Shown: piece after piece, positions 10,268 through 21,600 of the stretch
How the letters are laid out: every line of letters begins with the position of its first letter
Position numbering within the stretch: the stretch's first letter is position 1
Assembly (NCBI RefSeq): GCF_963678635.1
Contig: NC_087063.1
Location: 68,734,727 to 68,798,726, forward strand
DNA from: Symsagittifera roscoffensis
Taxonomy: Eukaryota > Xenacoelomorpha > Acoela > Convolutidae
Reading direction: 5' to 3'
Length of the DNA stretch: 64,000 nucleotides
Program-made: the position numbers and the translations under genes
The notes under the pieces: model-generated
Databases searched by the model: none
Told to the model about the DNA's origin: nothing
The model's input: only the letters and a program-made list of their open reading frames with translations

Positions 10268-13200
10268 ATGGACGAAAAATTCCAAAGTAAGATACGCAAG
10301 TTATTCGAAACCCGTCTAAATCTAGAAAATGAGCTGCTTAAAGGTCACTCATTGTTACTTGAGTACATTGAGAATAATAGTCGCACTACAAAAATTGATA
10401 ATGCTGTTTACAAATGTAAAATTGCGTTGGAAAAAGCTGTCGACGTCAATGAGCAATTAATTAGGTTAGCGGGAAAAACGGAAAATCCTGAAAAAATTAT
10501 TGCTCAGCAAGACCTTTGGCTTAAGAAAGTAACCGAAATGAACGATAAAGTAATGCACGAAGCTCAGAGTTACAAGATGAGCCTTGAGCCTTCGTCATTT
10601 CCAGCAGCCGGCATTACAGGGAGCAAGGGATCTTTACAACAAACTAGGTCTGAGACATACTCACACTCGCACAAAACAAGTGATTCAGCAGCACGAGTAT
10701 CTGAAAACAGGTCTAAGGTCTCTAATAAGTCTAAGGATAGTAGAAAGCTTGACTCACATAAGTCTGATAAATCTGCTTCCACTCGTCATACGTCGACTGT
10801 TCGCACTATGTCATCAAGTGAGAAACGGCATGAGTTAGCTTTAGTAAAACGACGCCATGAGGAGCTGGAAAGGCAGTATCAAGTATCTTTAAGACTTAAA
10901 GAGCAAGAGAACCGTCTAATGTTCGAACAAAGTCAGCTGGAACTAGAGCAATTGGCTGAAAATCATAAAAAGCAACTAATTGAAATGGAATTGAAAGCGT
11001 TTGAACTTGAGGACAGTTCATCTGAGGTTAGCGAGAAGGTAGCGGAAAGTAACTTAACAGGAGTAAGTCAACCTATTTCAAAGGTAGCAACCGATCGAAC
11101 TAATGATTGGGTAGACTCTGTTAGTTCACAAGCACCTCCCGACGTTGCTAGTGCGCCAGGTTTGCAGGCCTTCACTCATGTCCCCATTTCGTCAGGACCG
11201 ACGACTTCCGCCCTCCTTGCTCATGCAATTCACACCAGTAATAGTCATAACCATGAGCACACAGCATTGAGTGACCCTGGAATCCATAGTTATGGACATC
11301 GAGCTATGCCTCGATTTGGCAGTGCAAGCCTTTTGCCATTGCAAGCTTCTGTTTCATTCCCAGCCTCTGTTCCATTCCCAGTTAACAATATGCATTCTAG
11401 TGCACACGTGTTACCAACACCGTCGGCTGTTCCTTTACAGACCATGAGTTCAAACATAACTAATGGTAGTTTTGCCATCGCGCAACCGGAATCATTACCT
11501 GTCCCAATGTTACCGGCCCAACCCGGTTCTGGTTTTGTTTCTTTGTCGCCTGCATTTGCTGGCGGTGGCTTCTCATCTGCTGGAGTAAACCCAACGCCGG
11601 TTTGCTTTTCGGCACCTAATTGCCATGCAGCGCCAGTCCAGACGCAACATAATCTTCCCTTTGTTCCGCATACTGTGTCACCTAATATCAACGATTACTA
11701 CACAAGTGATGCAAACTTATGGCGATTGGCAGCTACAACTCCAATCGTCACGCGTGCTCAGTGTTGTAATGCTGGAAACATTTTTTCTAATGTGACGACT
11801 ATTGTCCCATCGTGTAACACCGCCGCTCCGTATGCTAGTGGTGGGACTGTGTATTTTAATACTCCCCCAGTTCATCCACAACATGTTCCGCAGTTTGTCA
11901 ATCAAACTAATACTGGTTATCAGCCAGTCAACGAAGACTACGCACCGTCTCCGGCTTATCCGAACCAAGGTTGTTCATCGGATCGACCTCTCTCCGCTCG
12001 TGAATTGGCGGAATTATTGATGCATAGCCGCAAAGATCATCTTCCTGAATGGAAGTTAGCCCAGTTTGACGGCAACCCGTTAAACTGGCACGAATGGTTT
12101 GGTCAGTTTAAGTCCACCGTTGATTCCGCTGTTCTCACCGATGATACGAAATTGACATACTTGAAAACGCTCGTCACAGGCAAAGCAGAAACCGCAATTG
12201 CGGAGTTTAGTTATAGTGGCGTTATGTACAAGGATGCACTGGCCACCTTGCAACGGAAGTTTGGGCAACCACATGCCATTGTTGGTGCGCATCTTGATAA
12301 GCTGAATACTTTTCCTCCACTTAAGATGCACAATTCGGAAAATGTCATTAGTTTCTCCTCTGCCATATCTGGCCTCGTAGCAGTTTTCAAATCATTGTCT
12401 TTCAACGATGATCTAAAGAGTGTTAACCTGTTAAACCAAGCTGTTAGTAAACTTCCGCCTAACCTCAAGGAGGCTTGGTCAATGCATACTGTTAGACATA
12501 ATTGGCAGCGACCAACACTCTTAGACTTTAACAACTGGTTGAAAGAAAAGGCCGAGGGGCATGAAAGATTACGTTTACTCAACTCTAAGGCAAAAAACGA
12601 GGAACCAGTTAAACCAAAAACAACCAAAGTTTTTGCAGCCAATAGCCAGGTAAGTAGTAAGGCTCAGGATAAGTCTAAGTTTCCGCCGTGCGTTTTGTGT
12701 AAGGGTAGTCATGCATTGTGGAATTGTGCTGTTTTTAAGGAAAAGAATGCTACTCAGCGAACAAAATACGTAGCTGAACAGAAACTTTGCTTCGCTTGCC
12801 TCAATGGCAATCATAGTTTCCGGCAATGTCCTAGAGCAAAAAAGTGCCCGAAGCCAGAGTGTGATAGCACACATAATGTCTTGCTCCATGGAGCCGAAAG
12901 AATATTTCCTCGGAAGGAAAATTCGAAGGTCTCGAATAAGGCTGGAACAAACAAATCCAAGGAGAATACAAACACTTCCACCCATGCCGCTGTTAGTGAT
13001 GTACATGACATTGAATCTTCTAGAGGGTTGTTGCCAATTGCAACACTTGGTGTATCCTCGGATGTAACCAGTCTCCTGACGTTGGTTCTTTGTGATAGTG
13101 CATCGACTCACTCCTGGGTATCTTCGTCACTCGTAAACCGTCTCGGCTTAGTAGGGGAGCCCGTTAACTTGTCAATTAGTGGTTTCAATTCGACCACCGT

Positions 13201-16200
13201 TGTTGAGACTCAGAGGGTCAAGTTTACAGTTTCCTCCGAGCCGAATAATAGTGATTTCGTATTTTCTCTCTGTGCATATGTTAAAGACAGTATTCGGATT
13301 GGTTCTGAATTAATCAACATTGCTGATTTGCAGAATAAATATCCACAATTAGCACCTATTAAGCCCATTCAATATACTTATGAGGACGTTGAAGTTATTA
13401 TCGGACAAGACTACTACCACGCCGTTAGACCCATTGAATTCATCTTGGGAGATGATAAAAACTCACCGTGTTCCGTTCGCCTACCGATAGGTTGGGTCTT
13501 AAGTGGTCCGTTGCCGCCGTCCGGTAATTATACTTCTTCGTGTTTCAAGTGTGTTGTTGAAGATTCTTCTCTGACCGACCAGATAAAATCCTGGTACGAG
13601 TTGGAATCGTATGGGGCTTTCAAACAAGTCGATGCCCGTTCCGCCGCGGATAAACATGCTTTATCCATCCTCAATTCTGAAACCGTTCACAATGGCGAAA
13701 GATACATTGTGCCTATGCTTTGGATTGATAGTAATGTCAGTCTACCAAACAATTATTACTCGTCACTCGCCCAATTTAAATCATTGGAGAGAAGGTTAAG
13801 TAAAGACCCTGAGCTGCGCGAAAGATACGCAGAAACAATTAGAGAGGACATTAGGAAAGGCTATGTCGTTACCGTCGAACCGCATGATCCACGTAAGCGT
13901 TCCGATCGCGAGTGGTATCTTCCGCACCATCCCGTCGTAAATCCGAATAAGCCGGGTAAGGTGCGCCGAGTCCTTAATGGGGCTTCTAAGTTTCATGGCA
14001 CATCCTTAAATAAGTCCTTATTGGTGGGTCCTGACCTACTCCAAAATTTAATTTTTGTGCTTTTGCGATTCCGTCAACATAAGTACGCCGTCTCCGCGGA
14101 TATAGAGGGTATGTTCCTCCAGGTAGGAGTCCTTGCCCGCGATCAAATTTCGCTCCGTTTTTTGTGGCGGGAGGATACCACTTCCGATGTGGTAGTTCAT
14201 CAGTACACTCGCCATATATTCGGCGCACGGGATTCGCCTACGTGCGCCAATTTCGCGTTGCAAAAAACAGCAACTGATAATATGTCCACATACCCTGAGG
14301 CCGCCTCAGTCGTAAATGAAAAATTTTACATGGACGATTACTTGGATTCATTCGAGAACGTTACCCAAGCAATTAAAACTAGTCGCGATTTGGTTTCCTT
14401 ACTAAAATTGGGAGGATTTAATTTGACTAAATTTGTCAGTAATGCTGATGAAATCACTTCAGCAATGAACCCCGAGGAATCCGAAACCTCATCTTCACCC
14501 ATCAAGGAAATATGTAACGGTGCTGAACAATCATCACACGTCTTAGGTCTTAAGTGGGACCATGTGAAAGACACATTGGTTGTTAGCAGAGGCGTGGATC
14601 GTCCTCTCGATAAAGCAATAACTCAACGAACCGTCTTGAGTTTCGTCTCTTCTGTGTTTGACCCTGTTGGGTTAGTAGCTCCATACACAGTTAGGGCCCG
14701 TCTTTTACTGAAAGATATTTGGAAAATCAGTGGTCAAAGTTGGGACGACGAATTGCCAGAAGACATAAGAGATAAGTTTCTCGAGTGGCACTCCGGTCTC
14801 CCTCTCTTAGGGCAATTGACTATTCCCCGTTGTTACTTCACAGAGCCTGTTGATCAAATTGAGCTCCACATGTTCGGTGATAGCTCGCAGGACGTTTTCT
14901 GTGCTGTTGGATTTTTGCGTGCGCGACTCGCGAGCTCGCAAAAAACTCAAATATCCTTCATCTTTGGTAAAGCTCGCGTTGCGCCCATGAAAGCGCTATC
15001 TATACCAAAGCTAGAGCTTCAAGCTGCTCTGCTCGCCACACGACTTAAAGATGATATACTGACCGCCCTTACCGTCTCTATTAATCATGTCTTTATGTGG
15101 ACAGATAGTACAACAGTTTTGCAGTGGCTAAACTCCACTGAAAAATTACCTGTATTCGTCGCTAATCGTGTCGGCGAAATCCTCGAGTCGACCACTATTG
15201 ATGAGTGGCACCATGTTCTGAGCGGCGATAATCCAGCTGATACCGGTACGCGGGGGATTTCTTCGGAAGCCCTCAAGGATAGCAGCTGGGTTATTGGTCC
15301 GAGCATTCTCAGGACTACTGATTGGCCGTTTATACCCGACGAACGTGTAATCAATAAAATTCGTTTGAAGGGTCCTTCTTGTGATGTTGATAATTGCTTG
15401 GAGACATCATCATCCTTCGTCACCGATGTCACATCAATCAAACATCCCGAACACGGGTTCAATTGGGAAAGGTTCAGTTCCTTTACAAGATATAAACGAG
15501 TAGTCGCTTTTATGTTGAGGGTGTTGCCTTCACATAAGCATTTTCGTGGTAAAGACTTACGAATCACCGACCCTACTGAACTTGATATTGCAGAAAGCAA
15601 ACTGATTCATCTTGCTCAGATGGAATCCTTTCCCGTTGAGTTAAAAACACTCACCGCTGGCAAACCTATTAAGAATAGTAGTAAAATTGCCACATACTCG
15701 CCATTTATCGGTCCCGCTGGAATCATTCGTTCCACCGGACGGATTGTGCGCTTAGTGGATACCGAGTTTGATACTAAGCACCCAATAATACTCGACGCCC
15801 GACATACCTTAGTTCGTTTGTTGGCCCGCAGCCTCCACCATAAGCATTTTCATCAAGGATTAGATTACATGCGCTCCGTTTTAAATATGAAATTTGCAAT
15901 ACTTGGGTTGCGTCGACTACTTCGGTCTGTCGAAAATCAATGTGTGACATGCCGTAAACGCAAAGCAAGCACCATCCAGCCAATTATGTCCGATTTACCG
16001 GTCGAACGTCTCGGATACAAGCAACCACCCTTCAATCATACGGGTGTGGATTACTTTGGACCGCTTTACGTTCCGGTTCGCAGAAGCACGGAAAAAAGAT
16101 GGGGATTCCTTTTTACTTGCCTCACCACCAGGGCTGTACACCTTGAGATTGTACCATCTCTGGAAACCAGTTCGTGTGTCATGGGCATTGAACGTTTCGT

Positions 16201-16910
16201 TGCGCGCCGTGGTACGCCAAGCACAATCTGGTCGGATAATGGCACGAACTTCGTTGGTGCGGAAAAGGAATTACTTGCCTGCATCAAGAGCTGGAATGGC
16301 ATGGCTCCGACCATTTTTGCACACAAAGGTGTTACTTGGAAATTTAACCCGCCAGGCGCACCCCATCATGGCGGCTCCTGGGAACGCCTCGTCCGAAGCG
16401 TGAAGCGCGTGCTGTACGATATCCTAGGCAGTAGGCGAGTCACTGAAGAGGTGTTAGGAACAACACTCTGCTTAGTTGAACAGGCTTTGAATTCGAGGCC
16501 AATCACTCCCGTTAGTACCGATTCACGTGAGTTAGAAGCGTTAACCCCAAACCATTTTTTGCTGGGACAACATGCCACAAGCTTTCCTTCGCTTTTACCC
16601 GGGGAGCACTTCGATCACAAGAAAAGGTACGTGCGAGCGCAGTCATATGCTAACGCGATTTGGTCTCGTTGGCTTCGAGAATATGTTCCCTCGCTGAATA
16701 AGCGTGTCAAGTGGCACACTCATTCTGACTTCACTCTTAAAACAGGCGATCTCGTGTGGGTGATTGAGCCCGATAGTCCGCGTGGGTACTACCCTCTCGC
16801 CCGAATCGTCAAGCTAAACTACGGACAGGACGGTTGCGCCCGATCCGCCCTTGTCAGGACCGCAACCCGTGAAGTCACGCGGCCGACCGTTAAGCTCGCT
16901 CCGGTTCTTC
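10268..16910 (+). CDS. BEL/Pao Gag-Pol polyprotein, C-terminus cut by gap
   Basis: The frame is open from a GTG at 10259, but the first ATG is 10268 (MDEKFQSKIRKLF). The N-terminal ~250 residues are charged and coiled-coil-like, then comes a Pro/Ser-rich linker. Gag DUF1759 lies at about 590-735 (WKLAQFDGNPLNWHEWFGQF). Zinc knuckles: CVLCKGSHALWNC (~807) and CFACLNGNHSFRQC (~840). The protease shows LCDSASTHSWVSSSLVNRLG (~938). RT shows SADIEGMFLQV (~1276) and FYMDDYLDSF (~1352). RNase H shows HMFGDSSQD (~1530) and WTDSTTVLQWLN (~1609). Integrase has HHCC residues near 1857-1895, then VDYFGP (~1925), WSDNGTNF (~1988) and HHGGSWERLVRSVKR (~2032), giving an intact D,D,E triad. There are no stops or frameshifts in 2,214 codons, so the enzyme set looks competent. 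Confidence 0.95.
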
Positions 16911-17110
16911 NNNNNNNNNNNNNNNNNNNNNNNNNNNNNNNNNNNNNNNNNNNNNNNNNNNNNNNNNNNNNNNNNNNNNNNNNNNNNNNNNNNNNNNNNN
17001 NNNNNNNNNNNNNNNNNNNNNNNNNNNNNNNNNNNNNNNNNNNNNNNNNNNNNNNNNNNNNNNNNNNNNNNNNNNNNNNNNNNNNNNNNNNNNNNNNNNN
17101 NNNNNNNNNN
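16911..17110. other. Assembly gap of 200 N
   Basis: Exactly 200 unknown bases, which suggests a placeholder. It begins at the C-terminus of BEL pol, where the 3' UTR and LTR should be. Confidence 1.
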
Positions 17111-18130
17111 TGAACTCTTAAATGGCAGTGGAATTCGCTAAATTTGTACGCGGAATCAGCAAATGTAAGCGGAATCCACAAATGTAAGCGGATTACGCAA
17201 TTTGTAAGTGGATTCCGAATTTTGTTTATTACTGAATCTGCATACGAACAATTAAAAGCTAGAGCTGGAGTTTATATCAATAGCAATGCGGAATTTAAAG
17301 CAAGGACTTAAAAATTGTCAACGGAATCCACGAACAAATCTCAAAACATTGGTTAGCTAAATTGGTGGACGTCACCTTTTAGTATTTTGGAAACTCAATA
17401 ATTGAACTCATTGGATTGAGAGTGTTTTGAAACACAACGCAGAGCATATTGCTGAATTAGGTCAGTGTTTGGGATTGCATCAATTCCAAACACTAATTTT
17501 GGAAACACAACGCACAGCATATTGCCGAATAAGGTCAGTATTTGGAATTGCATCAATCCTAAATGCTGGTCAGTATTTGGAATTCCATCCAGCCCAAATA
17601 CTGATCTAGTAGATTCCGATTCTAATGAATTCATGAGGGCATTGTTTGAGATGAGTCGAAAGTGAAATCAAATCATGAGGGCAGTTTTTTGTTTGATTAT
17701 TTGATAATACATCTTTCTGAATAGCTGCGTAACTGAAAAATATAAGTTTAAACGCTATACTATATATGTATACTTATATAAAATGGAAACCGCAAACAAA
17801 ATGCGATTTCCACTTAAAATTTGAGGATTCTACTTACAATTTGCGGATGCTTTTAACAATTTGCGGATTCCGCTTACAGTTGTGGATTCCACAACAGCTC
17901 AGTTTAAAAATACACATGTCTTATTATTTGTCCGTATATTCCCCAAACTGATCCTGGATTCCGCAAATACGGTTGCTGATTCCGCAATTTCGCATTTTTT
18001 GGAAAGATTTTGAGCGGTACAGTGTTTAAGGTATTTGTTGGTGAATTCAAAACAGCACAGCAGATCAAAGAAAGTAGGCAATGTTGCGGATTCCGCGACA
18101 AATCTGATTTTAGCCTGTTGTAGATTCCAG
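17111..18130. repeat. Foldback-like element built of ggattccgcaaa motifs
   Basis: At 17120-17222 about five head-to-tail ~20-bp units (type agcggaatccacaaatgta) are read in one direction. At about 17785-17890, and scattered to 18130, the same motif appears in the other direction (acaatttgcggattccgctt; gttgcggattccgcgaca). Arrays of one short unit in opposite orientation around a core resemble Foldback-type transposons. The core contains the tandem repeat at 17418-17608. The left end is cut by the gap and no target duplication could be seen. Confidence 0.6.
17418..17608 (+). repeat. Tandem repeat, 2.5 units of about 90 bp
   Basis: Units contain gaaacacaacgcagagcata, ttgctgaattaggtcag and tttggRattgcatcaat; the third unit is partial. 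Within units, cagtRtttgg and ccaaaYactg face each other and could form short hairpins. Confidence 0.8.
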
Positions 18131-18189
18131 TTACAATGCACATAATGCACAGTTTTGCCTCGTAATGCATTTGGTGCCTACTGTCTTAT

Positions 18190-18310
18190 AAAAAACACGA
18201 AATATATCGCGCGTTGATTATCTCAAATTAGACAAATTGGCAAAATACAAACCCTCATAAATATATGAAAAGTTATCAGCAAGGCCATTTTTTTTTAAAC
18301 ATGAGCTCAG
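18190..18310 (-). repeat. Dispersed repeat R1 copy
   Basis: The minus-strand core gccaatttgtctaatttgag followed by ataatcaacgcgcgatatat matches the R1 copies at 6.3, 28.8 and 40.0 kb with substitutions. Confidence 0.55.
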
Positions 18311-18682
18311 TACGTTGATACTTTCCAAGTATTATAACAACTGCGTCAAGTTTAGCTCTCTCTCAAATTTTTAAATTTTTCTGAAAAAAAAATAAACATT
18401 TTTCGAGCACATATATCCGAATATTATTCGAAAAAAAAAACAATCTGAAGTCCTTTTCGGTTTGAAATTGCTGAATGTAACACTACTTCTATACTATTTA
18501 CACCTTTTATTTCGGTCCGACTTAAAAAAAAGGCAGGCTAATTTAGACATCGCCACCCCCTAAAAAAACTTACAGATTTTTTTTTCGCTTGAAGCCATTT
18601 TGTTCAAAGTTTGTGCAATAGTCCAATGATTAAGTGCTATTTCAGTTACTTATATTTTGTTTGTTATTTAATTTCTGTAGAG

Positions 18683-21600
18683 ATGAGTCCGCTAGACTAT
18701 CTGGAGCAGCGTTGCTCAGTAGCCCAACCGAGACTAGACAACATGCGCCAACTGCTGCGAGAAAGGGATTTTCCGAACACAAATGCAATCACATATCAGG
18801 TTGGAGTTACCTACCAAATATCAATTTTAGTAGGAGAATCATTTTGGTTTTTGATCTCAAATTATTCTGTTTTAAGGTATTATTCAGTTTTTTCCAAGAC
18901 TGTATTGTTTATGCATGAGTTCTTTGCGCTCTCAATGTACTCAAGATACTTCGTGCTTTTAACGCCTCATAATTTAATACATTTCCATATGCGAAATATA
19001 TCATATTAGACTTCACAATATGTGGAGGAATTGAAAAAAAAAACAATCTCCAAACAAAAATTGATCAAATTTAATTGAATAAGTCAGTCGGAACATTCGG
19101 TGGAATCCCTCATACGCGATCGAATGCGCGAAAAAAGAAATCAACCAATCAGATTTCAGTAATCTAAAATTTTGCAAGATAGTTAACATTTCCAGGGACT
19201 GAATATTGATATTGGCCAAATATAGAAACGCCAGAAACATTTTCAAATTGTCACTGAGCGCCGCCGAATTTGATCAAATTTGATATTACTAGTATTTTAT
19301 TACGAAAGAAGCAAAATATTGCTTCATTTAATTCATTTTAATTGAATGGCAATTGCTTTGCTTTTTTTTTCTAAAAAACTTACTTTCGGCTAATTTTATT
19401 TTCGGTCTTTCGCTCACAAGTTTTTTCGCCCATTTGGTCCTTCGCACATGAGAATAGCCCCCGGAACATTTAGGTCTTCAGCCTTGTTTATTTTTGATTC
19501 TACTGAAACACGCTAAAGTTTCTAAATCAGAAATACAAAACGCTCTCTGATCTCACAATCTATCGCGCAGCTTGATTTTTTCTGTTGACGCATAGACATT
19601 AATACATTGATAAAATAATTTTTTCCTCAATCAGTAACGAGCATCCAGCAAGCAATACTGATGATGTTTTTAGTGATTCTAATAAAAACAATTTCACCAT
19701 TGCATTGTTTTACGTTCAAGATCTAAGCACAAAACTTTCTGCTCAAGATATATTCAAAAAGAAGGCTATCACTTTTGCGTTTTCAACTAACCTGTTGACC
19801 ATCCTACGAAAATTTCCCTTCTGTTACAACTTTTTCAGGTTTTTCCCTATTTTGAAATTTTCTTAAGTGTCAAATTTTAAACTTGCGCTTTTTTCAAAAA
19901 ATACAAAAATTTTTTAAAAATAGCTGAAGTTGATTTGAATTTGTTTCTAGACTGTAATTACGGATAAAACTTAATTTTTGAAAAACTGTTTTATGTTTTT
20001 TAATTCATGCGTGTAAAATTTTTCAGATTGTGGTGATATTAGATGCAACGCGAACATACATTTTTCAAATTAAAAAATCATTTTTAGAAGAAAAATCATT
20101 GTAACACAACTTTAGCAGTCGGAAATTTTTAGCTGCAAAAAAATCTCTTGACGTGTTGTAGGTGAGGTTCATTTCTGTAATGATAAAAGTTCTTGTCAGC
20201 ATTTATTTTATAACGGTGCAAAATTAGTGGTTACGATGCACTTACTTCCGTTAGCTCACGCGACGAACTGCTAAAGTTGGCCTATGGGATTATGTTATTG
20301 TAATCTGTGACATCGAAGAACTTTTTTTCGCATTACAGAATATGTATATTGTGTATTGAAATGTATATTTAATTTTTGTAGAAATCATCGTGTCTAACAA
20401 GTTTTTCATACTCTATCTTGTAACATAAAATTATTCAAAATCATCGATTCTTACATTGTTTTTCAAAAAATTTTTCTTACCCGAATTCATTTTTGGTCAT
20501 CCCAGATATGCAAAAACGGTTGAAAATTAATTTAAGATACGTAATAGTTAATTGAATTTTTCTCACCTAGCTTGTAAGTTGTTTCTTGTATCCAAAAGGT
20601 TTTAGTGTTCTGATCAATGAAAATGTCGCAGGATTTCGTATTTGGGTTTGTTTTATTCTTTTTCTTCTGTGTTTAGAGTAATGAACGTAGTGAAGACTCT
20701 TATATAGGTCTTGCTAATTTTTGTTTTGGGAAAAAATCTTTAATTATTGATGCACTTAAGTATAGAGCATTTTTTGAGTTCAACTAAAATTCGTCTGCCA
20801 AAAGGGACGTAAATAGCACTCTCCGAATACGAGCATGGAAATGGCGCAAAAAAACGTTAACAAGTTCTAGTGGAATAAAAATTTACCCATTGGTCCAGTT
20901 TTCTCAAGTTGGGTTCATGTTATCAAAAAGCGCCCATCATAAATTGCTCTAGAAATTCAAAGAGTGTAGGGGCATCTATTTTTTTTGAAAATTAAAAATT
21001 GAGATTTTTTTTAAGAATGTCACTGTTTTTCTATGTTTATTTGCGTTCATTACTCTTTTCCAATCTTCAATTGGCTATGTTTTCTTGTTTGTAACGCAAC
21101 ATCACGTATTGGAATTGGAGAGGATCGCACGATATATCTTACTTAACTCTGTCTGTCGTGATTCGAATGGCACTAATAATCTTACTAAAAGTTTCCCCAG
21201 TTTCGATAGAAATCGTATAAAGTTTTTGAGTTTTAGTCTAACTTCAAGCAAGTAAAGCGATCGAGTACTTTTTGCTACTTTTAATTGTTCTTTCAGGCTG
21301 ATAAAGTATGATTTTATTTAAGACAACCTAGTTTTTGAAGCTTCATTTAGCGCTTCCTTGACCATAAAAGCTGACAAAAACAAATATAAGTTTACTGTTT
21401 TTTTTTCGTTTTTATTTATTTTTGCTGACAAAAGTTTTTGATTATACCTATCAAAGTAAACTTTTTTTGAATAAATATTGATATTACATGAGACTACAAT
21501 CAACAGACTTTCCCTTTTAACTTTTTGAAATTTTGATAGCAGTTATAGAAAAATATAACCAATGAGCTGATGAAAAAAAAACAAATCGCACAATATTTGT

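Larger units (their letters stand above)
9171..16910 (+). mobile_element. BEL/Pao LTR retrotransposon, coding-intact, 3' end lost in a gap
   Basis: A plus-strand element of at least 7.7 kb. It comprises a duplicated leader, an upstream 214-codon ORF and a ~2,200-codon Gag-Pol whose domain order (Gag DUF1759, zinc knuckles, protease, RT, RNase H, integrase) defines BEL/Pao. Pol runs without a stop up to the N gap at 16911, and its last residues (RPTVKLAPVL) look like the normal BEL C-terminus, so the 3' UTR and LTR should lie inside or be collapsed at the gap. The 5' LTR edge cannot be set without its partner. A second internal fragment of the same family lies at 40155-41650. Confidence 0.9.
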
